The notes beneath the pieces were generated by a model, which was given only the letters and a program-made list of their open reading frames with translations, was not told the origin of the DNA and did not search any database. The position numbers were made by a program, and so were the translations under genes. A stretch of 64,000 bases of DNA from Acorus gramineus (taxonomy: Eukaryota; Streptophyta; Magnoliopsida; Acorales; Acoraceae). The DNA lies in the NCBI GenBank assembly GCA_030737835.1, contig CM060853.1, forward strand, positions 3,263,152 to 3,327,151, read 5' to 3'. Shown here piece by piece: positions 52,265 through 64,000 of this stretch (position 1 is the first letter of the stretch; each line of letters begins with the position of its first letter).

Positions 52265-52299
52265 GTGGAGGCGCCGTCTCTGTGAGAAGTCCGACGAAA

Positions 52300-54646
<2,347 letters not shown>

Positions 54647-55875
54647 CTTGTTGGAGAGTGAACAATCAGGAGATGGTTTTTTGCCGGGGGGAAGTTTAGA
54701 GCACCATAAAACTATGTAGTATTTATTTTTCCTGAAATATGTTCTGAATCTGTTTTTTTTTATATTGGACCTCATCTTTTGGTTTTAGGGATGGAGCCTT
54801 TGGTTTTGCATTTGGCCTTGTTAATGTCAGCTCATCTGAAAAGTTTGGTGTTCTGCCTTGATGGGTCCTTGATATATGCAGACCTCAAATTATAACAATT
54901 GTCTTCCTATAATGAGACTTCAATATCTGCGAAAATGGACTTTGATGAGCAAAAGGAATTTTACACTGGAATAATATGATTGACACAAAATATGTAATCT
55001 CTGTAAATAATTTTCCTTCATTCATGAAGCAGCATAAGCAGTCCATGATTTTTTTCCATCTTTCATGCACCCATTCACTCTTTCCCTTGGAGAATAGAAA
55101 TTGAAATCTAGTCACTGAAATTGTGTTTTTTTTCTTTAAAAGCTCTATAATTTTATTTTGTTATACATTTTTTTTTTAAATATAAATGTTACAATGTTAC
55201 CCCGAATAAAATGTGTGGTAATACAGAGGGAAGAGTAGTTTTACTTCAGAATAATGTGAGGAACAGTTCCGTGGATAGTTTCAGAAGTTTATACATGTTT
55301 TAATTTTTTTAAAATAATAAAAATATTGTTGCATCTCATTTGAATTGAATGTAAACATTAACAAGATGGAGGTATATGGATTGTGACTGCACTGTGATTG
55401 CTTGTAACAACACTTTTTTGTTTATCCATACCATGGAGTTAAATTTTCTTTATAAAAAGTGATCCATTCTTAGTTAAATCATTGTTTGAGGATGAAAATG
55501 ATTTTAATAACAATGTTATTTTCAACACCTTTGTGATCAAATGAATCAGAATATCTTAACTTTACATTGCATGGTATGCCCATCACTGCATACCAAAAAG
55601 GGTGTAAAAAATTTGTAATTGTCCTGTATATTTTTTACCTTTTTGCGTCTATTCCTGTCATCCTTTATTCGGACATAGTCTGTTTTGTTAATATTTCAAA
55701 ATAGATATGCCCATATTTTGTTCAAAAATAAAAAATAAGCTTCCATGTCTTTCCTTCACTGCACAGAAGAGCAAACTATATACAAAAAGACTACTACTGC
55801 TACCCATCAATGAATCAATCCAAAGGGACCTACATAGACATAGAAACAATGGGCCTGAAGAAGGGATATAATCTA
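54647..55875. other. Convergent intergenic region, RPL38 and SANT gene
   Basis: Contains the 3' ends of RPL38 (plus) and the SANT/DUF3755 gene (minus). AT-rich and without a visible gene. A 76-codon minus-strand frame at 54885 shows no family. Confidence 0.5.
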
Positions 55876-58800
55876 TTAATGGTTTTCTTCGCGACCGGCA
55901 CCTCCATTGAAACCACCGACCACAGATGAATGACCGAACAATGGAAGGTTTGGCTTCCGAAGGATGGCGTTCGCGATCTCTTCATTCAGCTTCACCGGCA
56001 GCGGAGGCATCTTCATCATTATCTCAGGCGACACACCGTTCACGCTGCAATGAAAATTCCAATGTCATCAATATATATATTGAAATCATATTCTCAGCAA
56101 TACTCCTCAAAAGGGAGATGAGATTCAATCAAAGCATTGTTTTGTATGTAAAATTGTCACATGTTATTCTCCAGCAATACCTAACTGACCGGATTCTATT
56201 CCCTCAAAAGGGCATTTCACACAACTTAGGATATATATATGTTATGATGGAATTAAATTCGTGCACATCTTAAATCTTTATGGGATATTTATGCAGATAC
56301 TAATATAAATTCTTGAAGCAACTTCATGAAAGTGAGGGAGATGATTCACATACTCATTCTGAAGGGAGAGGAGGACGAGGACATTCTCGCGAGCTTGGGA
56401 TAACAGCTCGATGTTTTCCAGAGTCTACATGAAGGCGAAATCAAAGGTTAACAATCTAAATTTCACGACGTTTTGTCGTGTTGATGTATAGTTATTTATG
56501 TGGAGTGATTGAATGATTACCATTTCTTCTGAAGGGCGTGTCTGAAGAGATGATAAGTTTGCTGAAACCCGACTGAAGGCCTGCATATTGTGCTTGAAAA
56601 TTTGTCCTGTTGGGCCTCCATTATCTGCAGAAAACATTTACACGTTCAAGTTTGGAAAAAAGTCTTACATTTGCAATTCCTTAACATGAAATTTTGATTT
56701 GAAAATCATGTGTGAAAAAATAATCAAAATCATCTACATACAGAGGTCAAAGAATAGGAAACCAATATGGATGAACTCTTGATTTGGGTGTTTGAGCATC
56801 ATATGTCATATAGAAGTATAAGTTTGTCCACTAGAAAGGGATACTTATTTGCATCATTTTATTTTTTTGGGCAAATGATACCTCAATTACATATTTAAAT
56901 TTGGTTAAAAATTTAGGGCCCAATTTGGGACCAATTCTCATAAACAACTTTGTCAAAAAAGTTACTCTCAACCAGCAGCTTTTTTTCAAAAAAAAATAAA
57001 GGGTTATTCTCAACCAGCTTCTTCATAAAAGCTGTTCTAGTGACTTAAATACACAATACCAAAAATCCAAAATCAAAAGTTAGAATTTTTGAAACCGATA
57101 ATATTAAAATTGATATCATAGAAGCAAATTCAGTTTGATAATCAGTTCAAAAGAATTGAGAACTCTGTAAGAAAAAAATACCATTAAAATTCCCATCATC
57201 AATGTCATCGATACTCGCTTGTAGAATATATGAAGGAACATTTTGCTGAGCTGATGATTCTACAAAACGATCTACATTTTTTTCCTGAGCCCCCAAAAAA
57301 ATATATCTTTCATCATATATCAAAATAAGGCGAATAAAAAAAAATCACACATAAAACTTCATAGACGAGTTTTGGGTTAGTTTCTCGATAACTCATGACA
57401 AGTTCGTAATGGATGATAGTAAGATACAACAGATCTATTGAGCATAAATAACAAAATGAGGAAGGTTTGGTTTTTCTCAAGCTCATCTAATTATTATTAA
57501 CTTAAAATACAATTTTTTTGAAAAAATGAAAAGAAATATGCGTTATATGTGTGTGTGTATATACACACACACACATATATATATAACATCCACTGAACCA
57601 CATCTCTTCCCCTAATTGCGATCCCTTTTTTTCTCTACATAATTCCCTTCTTTCTTGGGTGATTTTTTTTTCATGGATCATCTCCTCACCATCTGAGTCA
57701 ATGGACTTTAATCAGATGATGATGAGATGGTGACCGCATATAAGGTTCGAGGTATTGTGTCGGCACCATATCATTCCTCTGTGTGTATATATCAAGAAAT
57801 ATATTCAACAAAGGAATTACCTAATTATCCAGTAAACCAGTAAATCATTACGAAAAGTCCCTTACCTTCTTCGCTTTTCTTTTCTTTGACAGATTCTGAT
57901 CTTCCTTCTTTCTCTTGTCCCCCCTCTGTTTAAAAGAAAAAAAAATGAAGCTCATGAGATCACTTATATTTTCTTATTTTGTGAAATAAAGGTTTTTGCT
58001 TTCGCAAAAATCAAAAATATCAAATGTGTTTCTGAAATGTCCCGGAATAACATGTTTAATTAAAAAATTTATTTCAGTTTTTAGTACAAAATATATAAAT
58101 ATTTATTCAAAGCAAAGAAATTGGATTTTCAATAAATCAAGTTTCATTAACTTATTTTATACAAAATCATGCTTTTCAGACGAGTTTTCAATGTCAAATA
58201 TTATCTAATAAGACTTTCAAAATTCGAAAAAAGAATGAGAGGCTTGCATTAGACATCCATCTGACACGGTATGCAACGTCAACGACTGACATTCTTCCTA
58301 TGTCTCGAGCAATCTTACTATAGCGGACTGAGAGTTTTGACACTGAGGCGTATCTGCAAATGAGAAAACAATAATTTAAAACATAAAAAAAAATTTAGAA
58401 ACACAAAATTCTTGAAAACTAGTTTTCCCTTTATTATTAAGAAAAACTCAACAAAATTGAGCAAGAACCACATGTAATTCTGTGATTCAAACAAACTAAG
58501 AGTGCGTTTGAATCTGCGATTGGGCGAATTTTGGGTTTAAGCAACTGAAAATTTTCAAACATGGTTCCATGTTTTCATCTTTTCCTTCATAAAATTTGTC
58601 GAGTTTTACTAGCTGTGTTTTTCCAGCTTTAAAAAAAACAATGTTAAGGAACCTGGGATTTTGAGAATCACATCTTCTCAATCCAATTCCAAACAGACCC
58701 CAAGTTATAAAAAATTTAAAGCATTAACTGTTAAACAAAAATGTCTCACTGATTGAATAGAGGAAAAATAGAAGAACATAGATTCAACATGACCCATGCA

Positions 58801-60154
58801 GCATTGAAGTTGATGAAATAATATGCAAGATAAAATTAAAAAACTTGAAAGAAAAAAAAAACCCATAGAAACATGATTTTCCAGAACAAATTAAACTGCA
58901 CCTTTGAATCCACGATGAAGAAACACAAAACAGAGAATAGTTTTATTGATTCCAAAAGTTATCAACACTCCTTTTATAGGTCATAAAAATTAATTTCTGA
59001 CTTTCTAAAAATAGTAAAGATAAACCTTGATGACATAATTATCTAAATTTTTTATATGTCACACTATATACAGACTGCTAAAATGATAAAAGATACTAAT
59101 AATGATAACTATCGAAACTACTAAAAATAATATAAAAAGTCAAATGAAAATCCTAAAAAGATCCTATAAATCATAAATTCATTATGACTTGTCACAAATT
59201 GAATATTATGATGTAAAATTCTCCAAATATATACATATATTCAAAGTATGTGTTTGGATCAAACATCCTCTAATTTTTTTCTCCAAATCTCTCATACATC
59301 AAGAAGTTAATAAAATTTCAAACAAATAAATTCAATTAATAAAAAGGCAAAAAAATCATAAATCCACAAAAACAACAAAATAAAACCTCCCATGATTCCA
59401 ACAAATAAATTGTGAATCAATTGGGGACAGTCTAGGGAGTGGAGTAGGAGGGAATAGAAGGAGAATAAGCCAAAAAAACTATTTGCTTAAAAGGAATAGA
59501 TGGGTATAGATATCCAGAATAAGTGAGACTGATATTTGTAATCCAAGCCCCTGTGTTATTCTACTAAATCTATTCTACTGGTACAAGAGGGTCAACATGT
59601 CACCTATCAATGAGTTAAATTTTTTTTTTTTATCTTTTATAAATTTTTATTCACATCTATTCATCTTTTTATTTACACCTTATCCATAGTTAACAAAACA
59701 ACAAAAACTTTGTTATTACTCATCCAAACAGCAAAAACTTTGTTATTAAGTTTCCTGATTAGAATAACTAAAAACACAATCATACAAAAAAAAAATCAAT
59801 TATCCCGCTATTATAATTATCTATTTCCATAATAGTCATACATCCTAAAATAACTTCTATTTCTATCCAATTTTCCAAACATCACCCTGTAGATTCAAGA
59901 AAATATATCCACTACTGAAAAAAAAAATCCCAAAATAAAAAAATACATAAAACTCACCTGGTGAGTCCTTCTTCCAAGAGGGACTGCTCCTCCGGCGTCC
60001 AAATCAAGGTCGGCGGCCTCGACGACTTCACCACCGCCACTTCCTCCGTCACCGTCGACCGACCACTGCCTCCAACTCCGGCGCGGGCACCGGCCGCCGC
60101 CGCCCTCTGGCGACCCCCCGCCCGTTTCACAGGTGGGTTCACGCCGGCGGCCAT
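55876..60154 (-). CDS. SANT/Myb-like protein with DUF3755
   Basis: Seven exons (60154-59958, 58353-58255, 57923-57866, 57284-57182, 56624-56521, 56424-56354, 56044-55876) join in frame to 266 aa. After an Ala/Gly-rich N-terminus, a SANT/Myb-like domain spans about residues 50-99 (WTPEEQSLLEEGL ... ARDIGRMSVVDVAYRVRWM). A Lys/Arg-rich stretch at 101-118 is a likely nuclear signal. The DUF3755 region spans about 155-240 (IFKHNMQAFSRVSANL, ENIELLSQARENVLVLLSL, MPPLPVKLNEEIANAIL). It is probably a nuclear, chromatin- or transcription-associated protein of unknown role. Intron 2 has an unusual donor (GTCTAA) and its acceptor is the second AG of a CAGAG; this is the only choice that keeps frame. 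Confidence 0.88.
56905..57175. mobile_element. MITE-like insertion in SANT gene intron 4
   Basis: Begins GGGCCCAATTTGGGACCAAT and contains AACAGCTTTTATGAAGAAGCTG-like inverted pieces (ACTCTCAACCAGCAGC / TTCTCAACCAGCTTC repeated). Boundaries are uncertain. Confidence 0.35.
58499..58705. mobile_element. Short hAT-like MITE in SANT gene intron 1
   Basis: The left end AGAGTGCGTTTGAATCTGCG and the right end CAATTCCAAACAGACCCCAAG form an imperfect inverted repeat about 205 bp apart. Confidence 0.5.
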
Positions 60155-61786
60155 TTCAGAGCAAGACCCACTTCTCAAATCCACAAAATATTGATTGGGT
60201 ATTGATTGGATCGTCGCCGGATTTTGGATTTGAAGCAATCCAAGTTCAAATTCAAGTTTAATAAGTGGAGGGGATCGATGAAGATTGGATTCGAATAGGG
60301 CGAAATATTGGGGGATCTTATCTGTTTGAAGATTTTCTTGATTTTTTTTTTTTTTTTTGTTTTAATATTGGTTTTGATTGATTGAGGTTTATTTGTTTAA
60401 ATATTGTATTTTTTAAAGGATTTTTTATTAGTGAATTTATTTTGGCCGTTTGATCTAATTCTGATTTGGCCGGTTGGAGGGTTCATATTTTTCTTCAATG
60501 ATTACTCGTTTTATATATAAAAAAAATCGTTATTTAATTTTATTTATAAAACTATTGAACCCACTGCCCTAAACTCTTTATAATTAGTACTAACTACTTA
60601 TAACTTAATATAAATTTTTATATTTTTGTAACTCTTTATAACTCCTCTTGTAACTTCTTCTTAGATTTATGTTGTAATAGGGTCTAATTCGAATATGACA
60701 GGTCGAACCTGATTTTTATATGGATTAGATCGTAAAAATTGAGTTTGAGTCGATAAATTTGAGTTCAGTTATAAATCAGATTAAGTTTGAGATGGTATCA
60801 CTTACAATCTCACCCAACCCGAACAGATAACTAATAATAAATCTAAAAAGATCTTGGTCATTCCATCATTCTTAAAATATTTTGTCAAAGTATGTGAGGT
60901 TATTTTTATTATTAAGTATGTTGATTTTGATTATTTTATATTTGTTTTCACATTAATTTGAACTATTAATTTATGTTTTTTTTTTATCATCATCATCATT
61001 GAACATGTTCAAGGAATTTGACAGGTTAGAAAATCGGGTTCTTCATGTTAGATCGGGTAGGTTTTTCTTACTACAGGTTAAGTTTGAGTTAGAATAACCG
61101 GGTTGACAATCAAATTGAGTCGAGTTAAGGTTAAAGAGCTGGGTTCAGTTTAGAGTCAATCTAAACTTAACCCGTCCGAGTTGCAGCCGGATAATGAAAG
61201 AGAGAGGTGAGGTGGAGGTGGTGGTGATGTGTATGCGACGACAGCCGAGGAAGGAGAGAGGGAAGAGATGATGGTTAGTGGGGGTGGTTAATAACGTGGT
61301 GGGAACAATAAATTGATTAGTTGAGCTATTCATTCCCTTACTCATTTGTCCTTGAATTTAGGTGATAATCGCATATAAACTAACTCTGTGTTGTCCAATA
61401 AAAATATATAATATAACATTAAAATAACAACTCCACAAAAATGACATCAATGGTGATTTTTTTTTTTTTACAATAAAACAAGTGTATGCAATCTTTAATT
61501 TCTTTTGAATTATCTACCTGGCACTTATTGGTTGGTCAACATAGAATTTTTCAGTGTTTGAAAAAATAGAGGATCTCATTTTGAAAAAAAAAGAAGAGAA
61601 TCCTATCAACTCAACTTGTTTCGACCTTGGATAATAAAGGACAATCCATACATACGTCTTACACCAACTCGCTGATTTTGTTATTTGTCTAACATAATAT
61701 ATATTTTACTATCTCATTCCTTTACGCAACACATAAAAAAATCTGCATGCAATTCGTATGAGTACAAGCGTTATTTTAATTTAAAA
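60155..61786. other. SANT gene 5' flank and repeat-like intergenic DNA
   Basis: The first 150 bp are the promoter/leader of the SANT gene, with a T-run at 60341-60358. About 60680-61170 has scattered GGGTTCGG / AACCCGA-like words in both orientations, suggesting a degraded TIR element. No gene was seen. Confidence 0.4.
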
Positions 61787-62062
61787 GGGATTTTTAGTTT
61801 TAAGTCCCCACAAACTATCATATTTAGTGATCGATCCCTCCCTTCTTCGTATTTAGGTTTTAGTCCCCCAATTTAAAGGATAATTCATGGATAGATCCCT
61901 CACAGGGACTAAAAAATAAATTAAATAATTTATGGATAGGTCCCTCTCAAGGACTAAAAAGGAACTATCATTTAAATCTGGAGACTAAAACCTAAATACG
62001 AAGAAAGGAGGGATCGATCACTAAATGTGATGATTTGAGGGGACTTAAAACTAAAAATCTCT
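61787..62062. mobile_element. Foldback MITE, near-perfect palindrome
   Basis: The left arm starts GGGATTTTTAGTTTTAAGTC and the right arm is its inverse, ending GACTTAAAACTAAAAATCTC. Pairing continues inward for about 80 bp through GTGATCGATCCCTCC and TTCGTATTTAGGTTTTAGTC on each side. A transcript would fold into a long hairpin. Confidence 0.85.
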
Positions 62063-62502
62063 AAAAAATATATACTTTATTAACGGAGTTTATTTTTTAT
62101 TTTTTAAATATCTAAACATGTGTGAAACGTTTCATTTTTTCTTTTCTAATAAATGAAATGAAAGCGCACACATGAACTAATGAGTGATGATTAGTTTCAC
62201 TAAAGCCACCTATCTTCTTTAATTCCATCAATTTATACAAATTGACAATTAAGTGAATTCTCAACCTATATGATTCTTCATTTCTTCTCACAATCATTGT
62301 TCTTAATCAAATATAGGATATCTATGAAACATGGACATTAACATAGGACAGAGACACCTTAACTCATCAAATCTTGATAATCTAGGACAAGTACATAGTG
62401 AAGATTTGATAAATGTTATATTTCCTATATATTATGATTATTTGAAAAATAGAGAATGCATCCATATGCTATAAAAATATGATATAACTAAACGACATAT
62501 TA

Positions 62503-63254
62503 AATAGGGTGGGTTTTTTTGCATGTATACCATAAAAAAATATGGTATTTATTTTTATATCACCACAAATAGTATATTTAATTTTATACCATTAGAATTT
62601 TTCTTAATGTAAAAATGTTTCCCTCTTTTATCTTTTTAACTAAAATGAACCTTAACTATAATTAGTTTCTTAATCAAGAGGTAAAAATGATAAAAATAAC
62701 CCTAATATATAATATTTATCATAATGTAAATAATTAAACATAATAACCTAATTAATTTTATGTTCTTTCCAAATTAATCATGAGTCATTCAACTTTATCC
62801 CTTCTTTCATTTTCTTCCAATTAAGATCTAATTTTTTTTAAAGTTTATCATTTTATAATATATATGATTAATTGTTCTTAAAATAATTTTATTTTATTTT
62901 TATTAATGTAAGTATTAATAATTATTATATCTTTGCTAATAAATAGTGTGTATGATTAATTTTTATGTTTTTGGATTTTAGAAGGAATTTATCATTTTCA
63001 TGTTAAAATTAAAAAATTTTGTTTTTATATATATTGAATTTGGTAAGGTTAAATATTCCAAAAAAATATGGGTAAGCTAGTCATTTCTCCTAGACTTTAA
63101 CGGTTTTAATGAAAATTTGGATGAAAGTTAACTAGGATGGTAAATATGCATGAGTTCTACATATTTCAATGGTATAAAAATAAATAATTTATTTAGAGTA
63201 GTATAAAATTAAATAACACTTTTTTTATGGTATTAATACAAAAAAAAACCTATT
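62503..63254. mobile_element. AT-rich TIR element of about 750 bp
   Basis: The left end is AGGGTGGGTTTTTTTGCATG with ATACCATAAAAAAA; the right end is the inverse TTTTTTTATGGTATTAATAC with AAAAACCT. ATTAAAT flanks both ends as a probable target-site duplication. No ORF is present. Confidence 0.7.
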
Positions 63255-63906
63255 AAATATCACCTTCTTTAATATTTTAACATCATTGGACTTTATGCGG
63301 CCTTATATTATTATAATGGTTAAAGTTTTAATATTGTTGTATTTATCTTACAAGGGTCCATTTGTATTATGAAAATGTTTTGAATGATTTTTTTATATAT
63401 AATAAAAGTAACTTTATCATGAATTCATATTCTATCAAACCGGTCTAACATTGGATTCGTTTTTAATTTCATTTCTTTCTAGTTACTTTTACCAACAGTC
63501 TTGTATGCAAACTTAAAAATCTAACTTTTTATATATATATATATATATCAAAATAGTAAAAAGTGAATAATATTGATACATCTTAGAATACCATCAATCA
63601 AATACGACATTAATATTACGTATGTATTTGACGTATCATGTGCAACACGTGTCATGCCTCTGTCTTGTGTCATCCATGCTTCTTATCTTAGCTATACATG
63701 AAATTCAGTACATTTCATCCGCTAATATTCGATTGAGGATTAATTAGTTAGGTGAAGATTAATTAGAGATTAATTAATCATTTTTAAAATAATAAATATA
63801 ATATTATAAAATAATAACAAAGTAACAACAAAACAAATTGAGAATATAAATATAATAGGAATAACATAAAAAAATTAATTAATAAATATATAATATATAA
63901 AATAAC
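63255..63906. other. AT-rich intergenic DNA
   Basis: No gene or distinct repeat structure was seen, apart from a short (AT)n at 63532-63549. Confidence 0.5.
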
Positions 63907-64000
63907 TTAGACCATCTCCGGTTCTTCCTTAAACCTAAACTCAAATTTCACTTGAAATTTGAGTAAAAGCTTGATTTGATATGATGCATCTCCAACCATG
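63907..64000. mobile_element. Family-4 TIR element, cut by the window end
   Basis: Reads ACCATCTCCGGTTCTTCC and continues with TTGAGTAAAAGCTTGATTTG and ATGATGCATCTCCAAC. This matches the reverse complement of 49760-49850. The rest lies beyond the window. Confidence 0.65.

Larger units (their letters stand above)
48808..52299. other. Repeat-rich intergenic region between ASCH and RPL38
   Basis: No gene was seen. It holds a 'GAGCATCTCC' element (49199-49850), a pair of 280-bp direct repeats around a probable LTR fragment (50112-51566), a 16-bp poly-G run (51612-51627), and a family-1 TIR element ending just before the RPL38 promoter. Confidence 0.55.

Overview
This window is nuclear DNA from a flowering plant. 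The AT-rich background, GT-AG introns of 80 bp to several kb, plant-specific families (DUF936, DUF3755/SANT, a plant-type ASCH protein, the CRT3 calreticulin subgroup) and many nested transposable elements all point that way. I cannot name the species. There is no operon, CRISPR, phage or bacterial structure.

I could rebuild eight multi-exon genes from exon joins that keep the reading frame. From left to right they are: calreticulin-3 (minus, 1234-6352, 14 coding exons, 425 aa); a DUF936 protein (minus, 18682-24182, 4 exons, 637 aa); a DHRS7-like short-chain dehydrogenase (minus, 28242-32580, 12 exons, 328 aa); the proteasome lid deubiquitinase RPN11 (minus, 33406-37241, 6 exons, 308 aa); a divergent RPN11 tandem paralogue whose catalytic JAMM residues are all gone (minus, 40083-43289, 6 exons, 296 aa); an ASCH-domain protein (plus, 44253-48807, 10 exons, 382 aa); ribosomal protein L38 (plus, 52300-54646, 3 exons, 69 aa); and a SANT/DUF3755 protein (minus, 55876-60154, 7 exons, 266 aa). 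The genes are mostly unrelated in function. Two concern ER proteins (CRT3 and the SDR, which ends in HDEL and KKxx signals respectively), and the RPN11 pair concerns the proteasome.

The gaps are filled with transposable elements. The largest is a 6.2-kb L1-type LINE (8331-14574, minus) with broken ORF1 and ORF2, a poly(A) tail and a 16-bp target-site duplication. Its 5' end, directly against the target-site duplication, is a 57-nt 5S rRNA sequence starting at 5S nucleotide 1. The LINE sits inside an older terminal-inverted-repeat (TIR) element that has at least four relatives here. Other elements include a 5'-truncated LINE, a CGAG-rich TIR element nested in another TIR element, a near-perfect foldback element at 61787-62062, and several hAT-like and 'GAGCATCTCC'-type elements.

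The two most interesting items are the JAMM-dead RPN11 paralogue, which keeps every intron position and phase of RPN11 and also carries a relic duplicate of its fourth exon, and the 5S rRNA/LINE chimera.
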